From NCBI RefSeq assembly GCF_014642175.1, contig NZ_BMIL01000011.1, positions 1 through 64,000 of the forward strand: 64,000 nt of DNA, in the 5' to 3' direction. A model generated the notes under the pieces. It saw only the letters and a list, made by a program, of their open reading frames with translations, was not told the DNA's origin and did no database searches. Source of the stretch: Pedobacter quisquiliarum. Lineage in GTDB: Bacteria > Bacteroidota > Bacteroidia > Sphingobacteriales > Sphingobacteriaceae. The translations under genes were made by a program, and so were the position numbers. Below are positions 17,830 through 26,345 of this stretch, piece after piece; the first letter of the stretch is position 1, and the number at the start of each line of letters is the position of its first letter.

Positions 17830-18357
17830 ATGAAATCATTAACTAAAATTCTCACCATTATATTTGCGTTTGGCGCATTGCAGGCCTCCGCACAAACAGA
17901 TAAGGAAACAACTGAACGGATCGTTAAGCAGCAGAACTTCGTTTTTAACGCCGTAACTGCAATTCCAATGGCTGACAATGCCTTGAATCAGGTCTTAAAT
18001 CAATATCCGAACTCCAGGAACAACCTGTTGAACCTTTCCGGGCAGCAGTACGATGTCCGGGTAACGAAGGACAGTGTAGTGGCTTATCTGCCTTTCTACG
18101 GCCGTTCATTTACCCCATCTTACGACCCTAACGACTCCGGCACAAAGTTCAAGTCTAAAGACTTCAAGTACAATGCGGAGAAAAAGAAGAAGAACTGGGT
18201 GATTACCATTGAACCCAATGATGTAAGAGATCACCAGAAACTGGTGTTCAACATTTCAGAGAAAGGGTATGCAAGTCTTTCGGTTCAGAACGTCAACAGA
18301 CAGCCCATGTCTTTCAATGGAAATCTGAGTGAACCTAAAGAAAAGAAGAAAGATTAG
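17830..18357 (+). CDS. DUF4251 family secreted protein
   Basis: This 175-residue protein has a clear signal peptide (residues 1-21, LQASAQ). I assign it to DUF4251, a Bacteroidota family of exported proteins of unknown function. Characteristic segments are FVFNAVTAIPMADNALNQV near the N-terminus, VTKDSVVAYLPFYGRSF in the middle, and a basic KYNAEKKKKNWVI run before the last strands. The ATG at 17830 is preferred over the longer frame from 17761, which would begin inside the terminator and put 23 residues ahead of the signal peptide. It appears monocistronic. Confidence 0.88.
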   Translation: MKSLTKILTIIFAFGALQASAQTDKETTERIVKQQNFVFNAVTAIPMADNALNQVLNQYPNSRNNLLNLSGQQYDVRVTKDSVVAYLPFYGRSFTPSYDPNDSGTKFKSKDFKYNAEKKKKNWVITIEPNDVRDHQKLVFNISEKGYASLSVQNVNRQPMSFNGNLSEPKEKKKD

Positions 18358-18413
18358 GGAATTTGGGGTTGTATAGCATATTTAATCGATAATGCGCAAA
18401 GCCCTTTAAATAC

Positions 18414-19511
18414 CTATTGTGTTTTAGCTGGGACCAGCTTGATCTCGAACAGTTTGTCCCATCTTTTTCCTGTAATGAAAAGACGCTTTCCTTTTGCGTC
18501 CCATGCGATTCCATTTAAGACATCTGTGTTAATGAAAGTGTCACTCTGTGGCAGAATACCAGTCGCATCAATATAAGCTTCTACAGCGCCTGTTTTGGGG
18601 TCTATAATGGCTATTCTGTTCGACTGATAGATGTTCGCGTATAACTTTCCGTCAATATACTCCAGTTCATTCAGCTGACTTACCTCACCCTGATCGTCAT
18701 AAACCTCAATTGAACGCTCTTCCTGGTAGTTATCCTTGTTCAGGAACCAAATCTTATTTGTTCCATCAGATTTCAGCAACTGCTTACCATCGAAGGTTAA
18801 GCCCCAGCCCTCGCGACTGTTTTGATAGTTGAATGTGCTGAGCTGCTTGAAGCTTTGTGCGTCGTACACAAAGCCCATATTGTGCTGCCAGGTTAGCATG
18901 ATAACTTTCCCGTCGATCAGTGTAGAACCTTCAGCGAAGTAAGGCGGTGCAATGTCAATGCGCTGCAGCGTTTTGCCTGTTTTAAGCTCCACCCAGCGTA
19001 AGGTCGATTTCCCCACCTCCCCTGTGCTTTCCAGCAATCTGCCGTCGTGGTACTCCAAGCCTTGGGTATAAGAAGTTGTGTCGTGCGGAAAGGCATTTAC
19101 CACCTGGTAGCCATGGATCACCGGCTTAATCGCCGATTTCACAAGGATGTTTACCGTCAGGGTGTCTTTGTTGGTGCCATTGTCCACGATTGCGGAGATT
19201 AGTTTGTAGCCAAGCGAAAGGTCCTTCGTTGGGAACCGGAATGCTGTGCCATCGTTTTTGGTTCCCAGCTGTGTACTGTCGAGCATGTAGGTCACCGACT
19301 TAATGGTCTGCCCTTCCGGAACTTCCAGCTGGACATCTACATCCTGCCCCAGCACATAAGATGCACCTTGTTCCGGTGCTTTAAAGCCGTATCCCGGCGT
19401 GCTGCCGCCATTTTCTTGCTTGCAGCTCATACATGCTGTAGAAAGGATCAAAGAAAAGAGAAATAGGAACTTGGTATTTTTTATGGTAACATTAGCTTGG
19501 CCAAAACGCAT
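18414..19511 (-). CDS. Glutaminyl-peptide cyclotransferase family lipoprotein
   Basis: Glutamine cyclotransferases convert N-terminal Gln to pyroglutamate. The C-terminal 250 residues form a five-bladed beta-propeller of that family: FPHDTTSYTQGLEY, LLESTGEVGKSTLRW, YFAEGSTLIDGKVIMLTW and LNELEYIDGKLYANIY are its signatures. An extra N-terminal Ig-like domain of about 100 residues (from YGFKAPEQGASYVLG) precedes it. The N-terminus is a lipoprotein signal ending STACMSC. The frame is open to 19562, but the ATG at 19511 gives a normal signal. It overlaps the YraN gene end by 20 bp, suggesting coupling. Reaction is inferred from family. Confidence 0.87.
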   Translation of the reverse strand: MRFGQANVTIKNTKFLFLFSLILSTACMSCKQENGGSTPGYGFKAPEQGASYVLGQDVDVQLEVPEGQTIKSVTYMLDSTQLGTKNDGTAFRFPTKDLSLGYKLISAIVDNGTNKDTLTVNILVKSAIKPVIHGYQVVNAFPHDTTSYTQGLEYHDGRLLESTGEVGKSTLRWVELKTGKTLQRIDIAPPYFAEGSTLIDGKVIMLTWQHNMGFVYDAQSFKQLSTFNYQNSREGWGLTFDGKQLLKSDGTNKIWFLNKDNYQEERSIEVYDDQGEVSQLNELEYIDGKLYANIYQSNRIAIIDPKTGAVEAYIDATGILPQSDTFINTDVLNGIAWDAKGKRLFITGKRWDKLFEIKLVPAKTQ

Positions 19512-19854
19512 CTTGTATATGATTAATCTGATAAAGGTCTTTATTTTCAAATATAATAGCAATTATGTCAAATCGTATTTCCCCATGATGATTCCGTTGG
19601 GCAATGTATGCTGAAGAGGCAAATTCAAGCTGTTTTTCTTTCTTCCAGTTGACGAAATCTTCAGGTTCACCATGATCGGCGGAACGCCGGGTCTTTACTT
19701 CTACGAAAATGATCCTTTGATCTTTGCTGGCGATCAGATCAAGCTCCGCACGACCATAACGCCAATTCTGGTCCAATATTCTGTATCCTGCATCAATCAG
19801 GAAGTCTTTTGCGAGTTGTTCGCCATATCGGCCAAGATCCAGGTGTACTGCCAT
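19492..19854 (-). CDS. yraN: YraN/UPF0102 family nuclease-like protein
   Basis: This 120-residue soluble protein has the restriction-endonuclease-like core of UPF0102. Its N-terminal helix carries GRYGEQLAKDFL, followed by the active-site strand pair AELDLIAS and FVEVKTRRS. The motif is the Holliday-junction-resolvase-like arrangement of Glu/Asp and Glu-x-Lys. The cellular role of YraN is unsettled; a link to DNA repair or processing is often assumed. It overlaps the start of the cyclotransferase downstream. The 205 bp upstream towards dnaG contain no gene I can support. Confidence 0.9.
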   Translation of the reverse strand: MAVHLDLGRYGEQLAKDFLIDAGYRILDQNWRYGRAELDLIASKDQRIIFVEVKTRRSADHGEPEDFVNWKKEKQLEFASSAYIAQRNHHGEIRFDIIAIIFENKDLYQINHIQDAFWPS

Positions 19855-20059
19855 AGGCGAATTATTATTGGTTTACAGAAATGAAAACAGAGCATTGAAG
19901 CATAAATTGCGATATAGAGATTTTCTTTATGAGTGACGAACTAAGTGATGCGCTTTGTCAAACTTGAATAGCTTGTTGCTTAAAGGTTTATCCATCATTA
20001 CGGAAGTTTTGCGCAGATACTACTTTGTACGGCCGACCGCACCCTCAAAAAAATGCAGT

Positions 20060-22111
20060 TTATTTCAGGATCACCGAGCCTAGAAACTTGGAAATCTCCT
20101 TTTCTACGTTCTTGATGTGCGCGTAGCGCTGCATTAAAATCTCCTGATTGGTGGCATCATTTTCTTCTTTAATCTCCTGCAGCAGGTCCAATAGAATCTG
20201 GTCTACCTTGCGCTTCTTCAAATGAAAAATACCACCCAGCACCGTTGCTTTCAGGTTCATGGTTTCATCCCGCACATAGATTTGATGCCGGTTGTACCAG
20301 TTTTCACTTAATGCATAGGGCGAAGTAGAAAGGGTGATGGCCAGGTCAGCGATCTCCCGATCCTCCCCTTTGATGAACTGATTTGCGACAGGCAATTGCC
20401 CGTTTTCAATCTCGTCGCGGTAGGCCGCGATGATCCGCTTGCAGATCGGGTGTTTAAAGCTCACATCCGAAAGGTTCTGGATGATGAACGATCCAATGAA
20501 CATGTTGTCGATCTTGTCCCAGTTCACGAGCTCATGCCCATAAGCCAATAACAGTCGCACGATCTCCTTCTCCTGCACTTCCTCCTGATCAATCGTTACC
20601 GGCGCTGGTTGCGGACTGTCATCAAACAGGTTCTCAGGCGGCTGATCCGGATGGAACTGTGAAGGCTGAAAATTAGATTGCTGGTATTGACCTTGCTGAT
20701 ACTTTCCCTGCTGCCCAGAAGGGTATTGTCCCTGCTGGCCTGAAGGATACTGTCCCTGCTGGCTGGATGGGTATTGCCCCTGCTGCTGGTTTGTGGCTTT
20801 CTTAAACTTCGCCGCACGCATACTGTTCAGCTCCGTCAGCAAAATCCGCTCTTCCACCTGCAGGAGGTGACTGCATTCGCGGATAAACACGGAGGCCTTG
20901 ATGTTGTCAGGAATCTTCGCAATGCTTTCTACGATATCCCGGATAATCCCCGCTCGTTTGATCGGGTCGTTGCCGGCTTCCTTAAGTAAGGTATCTGCTT
21001 TGAAAAGGATAAAATCCTTGCGGTTATTTTCAATGTAGTGCTTGAATGCACCGGCACCCACGAGGTGCATATACGAATCCGGGTCATGCCCGTCAGGGAA
21101 GTTCAGCACCTTTACGTTTAGCCCTTCCTCCAGGATCATGTCCAGCCCACGGAGGGAAGCTTTGATCCCCGCAGCATCACCATCATACAGCATGGTCACG
21201 TTCTGCGTGAAGCGGCCGATCAGCCGGATCTGCTCTGTCGTCAGTGAAGTACCTGATGAAGCCACTACGTTCTCCACGCCCGCCTGATGCGCCGAAAGTA
21301 CATCCGCATAACCTTCTACAAGATAGCAGTTGTCCAGATCCCGGATCGCCTTCTTCGCGTGGTACAAGCCATAAAGCACGTTAGATTTATGGTAGATATC
21401 ACTCTCCGGCGAGTTGACGTACTTGGGAACGTTCTTATCGGTCTTTAGGGTTCTTCCGCCGAAGCCGATTACCCTGCCGGTGAAGTTATGGATGGGAAAC
21501 ATGACCCTACCGCGGAAGCGGTCGTACAGCTTGCCTTTCTCGTTTTTCACGACCAGGCCGGTGCTTTCCAGGTAGGCTTCCCGGTGGCCCGCAGCTTTGG
21601 AGGCATTGATCAGCGCATCCCAGGAATCCGGCGAATAGCCCAGCTCAAACTTTCTGATGATGTCTTCACGGAAACCACGCTCCTTGAAGTAGCTTAAACC
21701 TACGGCACGGCCCTCAGAACCATTCCAGAGCTGCTCACTGAAAAAGCCCGCAGCATATTGCGAAACGATGTACAGCGCCTCACGGGCGTTTTGCGCCTCA
21801 ATGTTCTGCGGACTTTGTACCGTCTCCTCAACCGGAATGTTATACTTATTGGCAAGAAACTTCAGGGCCTCCGGATAGGAATACTTCTCATGGTCCATGA
21901 TGAAGTGGACCGCATCGCCCCCTTTACCACAGCCGAAGCACTTGTAGATCCCCTTGGTTACCGAAACGTTGAAGGAAGGCGTCTTCTCATTGTGAAAAGG
22001 ACAGTTTCCAATCAGGCTGGTACCGCGTTTCTTTAAAGCAACAAAATCACCGACAACCTCCTCAATACGGGCGGCATCCATGATTTTATTGATGGTTTCA
22101 CTATTTATCAT
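20060..22111 (-). CDS. dnaG: DNA primase
   Basis: This enzyme makes the RNA primers for replication. Its 683 residues contain the CHC2 zinc-binding domain (Cys37, His40, Cys58, Cys61; NCPFHNEKTPSF and YKCFGCGKGGD), the RNA-polymerase core (YDRFRGRVMFPI), and the TOPRIM fold (LVEGYADVLSAHQAG and LYDGDAAGIKAS). The C-terminal helicase-binding domain follows a Gln/Gly/Tyr/Pro-rich linker. That linker is built from 24-bp tandem repeats (20708-20779) and makes the protein longer than typical. The gene overlaps the preceding serine hydrolase by 11 bp, so it is the last gene of the 26275-20060 unit. Confidence 0.97.
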   Translation of the reverse strand: MINSETINKIMDAARIEEVVGDFVALKKRGTSLIGNCPFHNEKTPSFNVSVTKGIYKCFGCGKGGDAVHFIMDHEKYSYPEALKFLANKYNIPVEETVQSPQNIEAQNAREALYIVSQYAAGFFSEQLWNGSEGRAVGLSYFKERGFREDIIRKFELGYSPDSWDALINASKAAGHREAYLESTGLVVKNEKGKLYDRFRGRVMFPIHNFTGRVIGFGGRTLKTDKNVPKYVNSPESDIYHKSNVLYGLYHAKKAIRDLDNCYLVEGYADVLSAHQAGVENVVASSGTSLTTEQIRLIGRFTQNVTMLYDGDAAGIKASLRGLDMILEEGLNVKVLNFPDGHDPDSYMHLVGAGAFKHYIENNRKDFILFKADTLLKEAGNDPIKRAGIIRDIVESIAKIPDNIKASVFIRECSHLLQVEERILLTELNSMRAAKFKKATNQQQGQYPSSQQGQYPSGQQGQYPSGQQGKYQQGQYQQSNFQPSQFHPDQPPENLFDDSPQPAPVTIDQEEVQEKEIVRLLLAYGHELVNWDKIDNMFIGSFIIQNLSDVSFKHPICKRIIAAYRDEIENGQLPVANQFIKGEDREIADLAITLSTSPYALSENWYNRHQIYVRDETMNLKATVLGGIFHLKKRKVDQILLDLLQEIKEENDATNQEILMQRYAHIKNVEKEISKFLGSVILK
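20708..20779 (-). repeat. Three 24-bp in-frame repeats in the dnaG linker
   Basis: Three contiguous 24-bp units (20708-20731, 20732-20755, 20756-20779) encode GQYPSxQQ octapeptides. Further degenerate QQGQY-type copies continue downstream in the coding direction. The copies differ at several third positions, so they are not recent. Confidence 0.75.
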
Positions 22112-23669
22112 GCACTCGTGTAAAATCTAAGTCCTGGAAATCAAAGCTGAAATCCGTAAGCGGCGAAATTGCCTCCATCTTAAATCCGATGGGTTTAGCT
22201 TCATGATTTAAGGTAAAGGTTACAAAAGCATCCGCGTCGAGGCTACGCTCATTCCATTTTACAATAAACGTGTTGCCCTTATAAAAGTACATCTTGCCTT
22301 GTAACTTAGGTGCATTTTTAGCGGTAAAATAGTACCCGGTTTTACGCGCGTCGATGTTTACATTTCCAAACCAAGAGTCTTTATAGTCGCCTTCAATCTG
22401 CTGCAATCCGCCTTTGCCTTTAGATGCTTTCTGCTGTGCTGCAATCGCGGCAGAAACATTATCGGTAATTGCTTTGGCTTCTTTCTCGTTGGCCAATCGC
22501 GCATCATTGTACTGCTTAATCCGGTCTTTGCCTTTGATGCCGAAGTAGCTGTCTTTAATGGTATTCGTGATGGCCGTAAATGCCGCGCCCGACTGCTGGT
22601 TGGTGAGCACAATAATGCCTAGTTTAAGTTCAGGAAGAATGGTCACCTGCGTAACGATACCTGCCAGTCCACCGGTATGTGAAGCCTGGAAATAACCATT
22701 TACGTCACTTAAAAACCAGCCAATTCCGTAACTATTAAAGTGCGTATTGTAAGGAGAACCACCTTTAACAAGCGTTTGTGGTGTCCACATTTCCTGATGC
22801 ACCTGCTTGCTATACAGTTGCTTGTTCAGCCCCTCGCCATACTTCCCCTCATCGATCTTCGAAATCACCCATTTGCTCATATCCACAACGTTGGAGTACA
22901 TGCCACCGGCAGCATTAGCCAGCTCACTGAAACTTAGTCCAACAGGCACCAGCTTATCTCCAATAGGTGCATGGCCATCTATAACATTGCTTTTATCCTT
23001 GAGCCTGTACCAGGAAGCTGCCGTTGCAGTCATACCCAAGGGCTGAATAATCTTCTGCTCAATAAAATCTTCAAAGGTCATCTTAGATACCCTGGCTACA
23101 ACCTCTCCTGCGATAATGTACAACAGGTTATCATAGTCGTATTTGGAGCGGAAAGAGGAAACTGGTTTAAGATAGCGCAGGTTGTGAATAAGTTGTTCCT
23201 TGTTAATGGTATTTGAATCCGGCCAGATCATCAGGTCGCCTGCACCGAGCCCCAGTCCACTGCGGTGCGTCAGCAAGTCGCGCACCGTAAATTCCTGCGT
23301 TACATAGGTATCATACAGCTTAAATTCAGGGATCACGTCTGTCACTTTGGTGTCCCATTCCAGCTTACCCTGATCCACCAACATCCCAACAGCGGCAGCC
23401 GTAAAAGCTTTACTATTTGATGCCACGCCAAAAAGGGTATTTTCATCAACTTTCTCGTTGGTTTTGATGGACCGCACCCCATAGCCTTTTGCATGGATCA
23501 GTTTACCATCCTTCACAATGCCGAGCGCAATGCCGGGCACATTGAAGGTGCTTAGCGTCTTATTTACAACGCTGTCCAGCTGCGCCGCGCTGAGTTGTGC
23601 TTTAACTTCAAATCTTGTCGTAAACAGCAACAGTGCTGCGACAAATAAAATATATCTTGAGTTTTTCAT
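22101..23669 (-). CDS. Serine hydrolase, class C beta-lactamase/DD-peptidase fold, with DUF3471-type tail
   Basis: This 522-residue exported protein has a signal peptide ending EVKAQ (about residue 24). The nucleophile motif SxxK appears as SNSKAF, the second motif as YDYDN, and the third region as SHTGGLAG. The fold covers about residues 30-370. The C-terminal 130 residues are the beta-barrel-like extension found in this clade (DUF3471-like). Relatives hydrolyse esters, D-amino-acid peptides or beta-lactams; the substrate cannot be assigned here. It sits between an unknown secreted protein and dnaG, overlapping the latter. Confidence 0.9.
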   Translation of the reverse strand: MKNSRYILFVAALLLFTTRFEVKAQLSAAQLDSVVNKTLSTFNVPGIALGIVKDGKLIHAKGYGVRSIKTNEKVDENTLFGVASNSKAFTAAAVGMLVDQGKLEWDTKVTDVIPEFKLYDTYVTQEFTVRDLLTHRSGLGLGAGDLMIWPDSNTINKEQLIHNLRYLKPVSSFRSKYDYDNLLYIIAGEVVARVSKMTFEDFIEQKIIQPLGMTATAASWYRLKDKSNVIDGHAPIGDKLVPVGLSFSELANAAGGMYSNVVDMSKWVISKIDEGKYGEGLNKQLYSKQVHQEMWTPQTLVKGGSPYNTHFNSYGIGWFLSDVNGYFQASHTGGLAGIVTQVTILPELKLGIIVLTNQQSGAAFTAITNTIKDSYFGIKGKDRIKQYNDARLANEKEAKAITDNVSAAIAAQQKASKGKGGLQQIEGDYKDSWFGNVNIDARKTGYYFTAKNAPKLQGKMYFYKGNTFIVKWNERSLDADAFVTFTLNHEAKPIGFKMEAISPLTDFSFDFQDLDFTRVHDK

Positions 23670-23719
23670 GCTATAATATGCTATTCCAGGGCTCTTGCTA
23701 AGCGCCTTTGTTGCTCAGC

Positions 23720-24652
23720 TTAATTTCTGTAATCTTTGTGGAGAATCAGGAAACTTGCACGCTCCTCTTTTTTCAAAGGGATGTTCCAATTGCCCTGATA
23801 GGTGATTTTGCTCGGTAACTTCGTTTCATTAAGGTAGCGCATTTCAATGTTCATCTGCACATCGAAATCAAATAAAAGATTATCATATTTCATGTCCACA
23901 TACCGGCCAAGGATTTCAAAATTACGCTTGTCGAAAATGGTGGTCAGTGTCTTAATCATGAGACCGTCCTTCGTCCAGCTGCTCAGGTCTGGTTTAACCT
24001 TAACCTCAAAGCGGTACACCGGAATGGAGTCCAGGTAAGTGGCACTGTAGAAGCTATAATCGTAATACTGGCGCATGTTGGCGGAAAAGATTTCCGTCTT
24101 GTTGCCAATCAGCGGCAAACCTTTCACGGGTCTTCCCGGAGAGAAGATCAAGGTCTTCAGCTTATCCTTATAGCTGCCGTTCTTCCCGTCGGCGGTCTTC
24201 GCGTTGAAGCTGCCATCCGAGAATTCTGATTGGTACGCATTCATGAAGATGTAATCGAACATCTCCAGCGTATAAAGCTGGTATTTGCCATTCTTCTTGA
24301 ACACCTTTCCGCTGTCCTGCTTTACCAGGTACTGCACCTTATTGCCTTTTGTAGTCAGGTGATTGATCTTGCGGTAAATTTTACCGTTTATCTTGTTTTT
24401 TTTGTCGTAGGTATAGAACTGGTTCTCCGCCTGGAAGCGGTATTTCTTCATCTCCCGGAAAGCCTGGTAAAAGCTGGTATCGTTGATGATCGCCTGGATA
24501 AAGGTCTCCACATTCAGACGACTCGCCTTGATGTTCACAACAGAATCAAGCTGAATGGTTTGTAGTGTGTCCGGGTTGAAGCGCTGAATTTCCTGCGCAG
24601 AAGCGGTTTTCAGACCAAGAAACAAGAAAAGAAGAAGGAATCTTTTGTGCAT
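23720..24652 (-). CDS. Secreted protein of unknown function
   Basis: This 310-residue protein has an N-terminal signal (LKTASAQ, cleavage near residue 19). I cannot name a family with confidence. The mature protein is rich in Lys, Tyr and Phe and predicted mostly beta. It starts with an IQLDSVVNIKASRLNVETFI segment and ends with an MKYDNLLFDFDVQMNIEMRY repeat-strand region and ITYQGNWNIP. Such proteins in Sphingobacteria resemble outer-membrane lipoprotein-sorting or carboxypeptidase-regulatory families without the barrel. It follows the M20 amidohydrolase by 5 bp, so the two are co-transcribed. Confidence 0.75.
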   Translation of the reverse strand: MHKRFLLLFLFLGLKTASAQEIQRFNPDTLQTIQLDSVVNIKASRLNVETFIQAIINDTSFYQAFREMKKYRFQAENQFYTYDKKNKINGKIYRKINHLTTKGNKVQYLVKQDSGKVFKKNGKYQLYTLEMFDYIFMNAYQSEFSDGSFNAKTADGKNGSYKDKLKTLIFSPGRPVKGLPLIGNKTEIFSANMRQYYDYSFYSATYLDSIPVYRFEVKVKPDLSSWTKDGLMIKTLTTIFDKRNFEILGRYVDMKYDNLLFDFDVQMNIEMRYLNETKLPSKITYQGNWNIPLKKEERASFLILHKDYRN

Positions 24653-24657
24653 TATAA

Positions 24658-25845
24658 CTAGTTACCCAACTGCTTCAATGCAATGTATGCCATCAAACCT
24701 GTCGAGGTCTTCAGTGCATCTTCGTCTACATCAAAGTTGGGGGTGTGTACAGAGTTCGTGGTGTTCTTAGCAGGATTTCCTGTGCCTAAACGGTAGAAAC
24801 AAGCGTTTGTAACCTGTGAGTAGTAGGCAAAATCTTCCGCGGCCATCCAGATATCCAGATCTTCCACGTTTTCCTTACCCAGGTAATCTTCTGCGTAGGC
24901 TTTGGCATTTGCAGTAAGCTGCTCCTCATTGATCAGGAACGGATAGCCATGCATGATGTTGAAATCACAGCTGCCACCCATACTCTCGGCAATGCCTTCT
25001 GCCATTTTCTTCATCCTGGCAAGCGCTTCTTTGCGCCAGTCTTCGTTCAGCGTACGGAAAGTGCCTTCCAGCTTCACTTCATTGGGTATGATGTTCGTCG
25101 CACCATTCGCATTCACTTTTCCAAAGGATAAAACCGTTGGCAAACGCGGATCTGCATTGCGACTCACCACTTGCTGCAGGGCAACAAGGATATGTGCCGT
25201 AATCAGTACCGGATCGATGTTCTGGTGTGGCTGTGCACCATGGCCGCCCTTTCCATGCACCGTAACATACAGCTCATCTGTGCTGGCCATGTAAATACCA
25301 GAACGGAAGCCAACCTTACCACTTGGAATCAGTGGCATTACATGCTGACCGACGATGTTATGCGGCACTGGATTTTCCAGAACACCTTCTTGAATCATGA
25401 TACTCGCGCCGCCAGGTAAAACCTCTTCAGCAGGTTGAAAAATCAGTTTGATGGTACCGCCAAACGAGTCCTTTAGATTGTTCAATATAAAAGCCGTGCC
25501 CAGCAAAGAAGCGCTGTGCACATCATGACCGCAGGCATGCATTACACCCGGGTTCCTGGAAGCATAGGGTTTATCATTGGTTTCAAAGATGGGCAGTGCA
25601 TCCATATCGGCACGCAAAGCGATGACTTGGTCGGATGGTAAAGCACCTTCAATAATGCCCACAACACCGGTATTGGCCATGCTGGAAAAAGGGATACCCC
25701 AGCTTTCAAGCTTGTCCTTAATAAACTTTGAAGTTTCAAATTCCTTGAACGACAGTTCTGGATTGGCATGCAGGTGCTGGCGAAAGGCCACCACATCATC
25801 AAATACCTGTGCCGCTAAGTGCTGGATCTTATCTTTAGTTATCAT
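24658..25845 (-). CDS. M20-family amidohydrolase (N-acyl-amino-acid or hippurate hydrolase type)
   Basis: This 395-residue zinc enzyme has no signal peptide and is presumably cytoplasmic. Family signatures are RADMDALPI, the metal-binding CGHDVHSAS, QPAEEVLPGGA with the catalytic Glu pair, HGKGGHGAQPH in the lid domain, and the last ligand in MAAEDFAYYSQ. Relatives remove acyl groups from amino acids or cleave dipeptides; the substrate is not assignable. Its start overlaps the SPOR gene end by 11 bp, which implies translational coupling. The unknown secreted protein follows 5 bp later. Confidence 0.93.
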   Translation of the reverse strand: MITKDKIQHLAAQVFDDVVAFRQHLHANPELSFKEFETSKFIKDKLESWGIPFSSMANTGVVGIIEGALPSDQVIALRADMDALPIFETNDKPYASRNPGVMHACGHDVHSASLLGTAFILNNLKDSFGGTIKLIFQPAEEVLPGGASIMIQEGVLENPVPHNIVGQHVMPLIPSGKVGFRSGIYMASTDELYVTVHGKGGHGAQPHQNIDPVLITAHILVALQQVVSRNADPRLPTVLSFGKVNANGATNIIPNEVKLEGTFRTLNEDWRKEALARMKKMAEGIAESMGGSCDFNIMHGYPFLINEEQLTANAKAYAEDYLGKENVEDLDIWMAAEDFAYYSQVTNACFYRLGTGNPAKNTTNSVHTPNFDVDEDALKTSTGLMAYIALKQLGN

Positions 25846-26275
25846 TGCTGTAATCTAGATTAGGCGCATTTATCTTCTCCCGGAAGATAAACAAAGTTGG
25901 ATAGGTTGATCTGAGTTCAGACATCAGCTTCTGCGCTTCCATACGGGTCCGGAAGTCGCCAACGCGGAGGTAGTAGTTCGGCTCCTTGTAGGTTACGTAG
26001 GTCATCAGGGCCGGGTAAAGCGCAGAAAAACGTGCCTGCTCTTTAAAGACGACCCTACGGTCCGATCCGTAGTAAACCTGAACCCGGTATCCCATCTGAG
26101 AAACAATCGCACTGCCTGGTTTAGTCGTAACCGGCGCATCCTTCTTATTAAGCAGAATTCGCTTTTCAATGATGGTATCAATCTTGGGATCTTTAACAAC
26201 TGTCACCGTCCCTTTGCTCTGGGCCAGGGTCGTTAAACCAATTACAGTCAACAAACAGGTAAATAATAACTTCAT
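25835..26275 (-). CDS. SPOR-domain protein
   Basis: This 146-residue exported protein has signal peptide residues 1-19 (TTLAQ). The C-terminal 75 residues form a SPOR domain (GYRVQVYYGSD, YKEPNYYLRVGDFRTRMEAQKL), which in other bacteria binds glycan strands stripped of stem peptides at the division septum. It is the first gene of the run that continues through M20, the unknown protein, the serine hydrolase and dnaG. It is separated from secA by a terminator, so its promoter should lie in the secA-proximal 70 bp. Confidence 0.9.
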   Translation of the reverse strand: MKLLFTCLLTVIGLTTLAQSKGTVTVVKDPKIDTIIEKRILLNKKDAPVTTKPGSAIVSQMGYRVQVYYGSDRRVVFKEQARFSALYPALMTYVTYKEPNYYLRVGDFRTRMEAQKLMSELRSTYPTLFIFREKINAPNLDYSNDN

Positions 26276-26285
26276 GAAAAGGTCC

Positions 26286-26331
26286 TAAAAAGAAGAATGC
26301 CGATATTCTTTTACAAAAATCGGCATTCTTC
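26286..26331 (-). terminator. Rho-independent terminator of secA
   Basis: A 13-bp perfect stem (26292-26304 with 26319-26331, arm GAAGAATGCCGAT) has a 14-base loop. Read on the minus strand it ends in TTTTTAGG. Confidence 0.85.
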
Positions 26332-26345
26332 GTGGGTATTACAAA

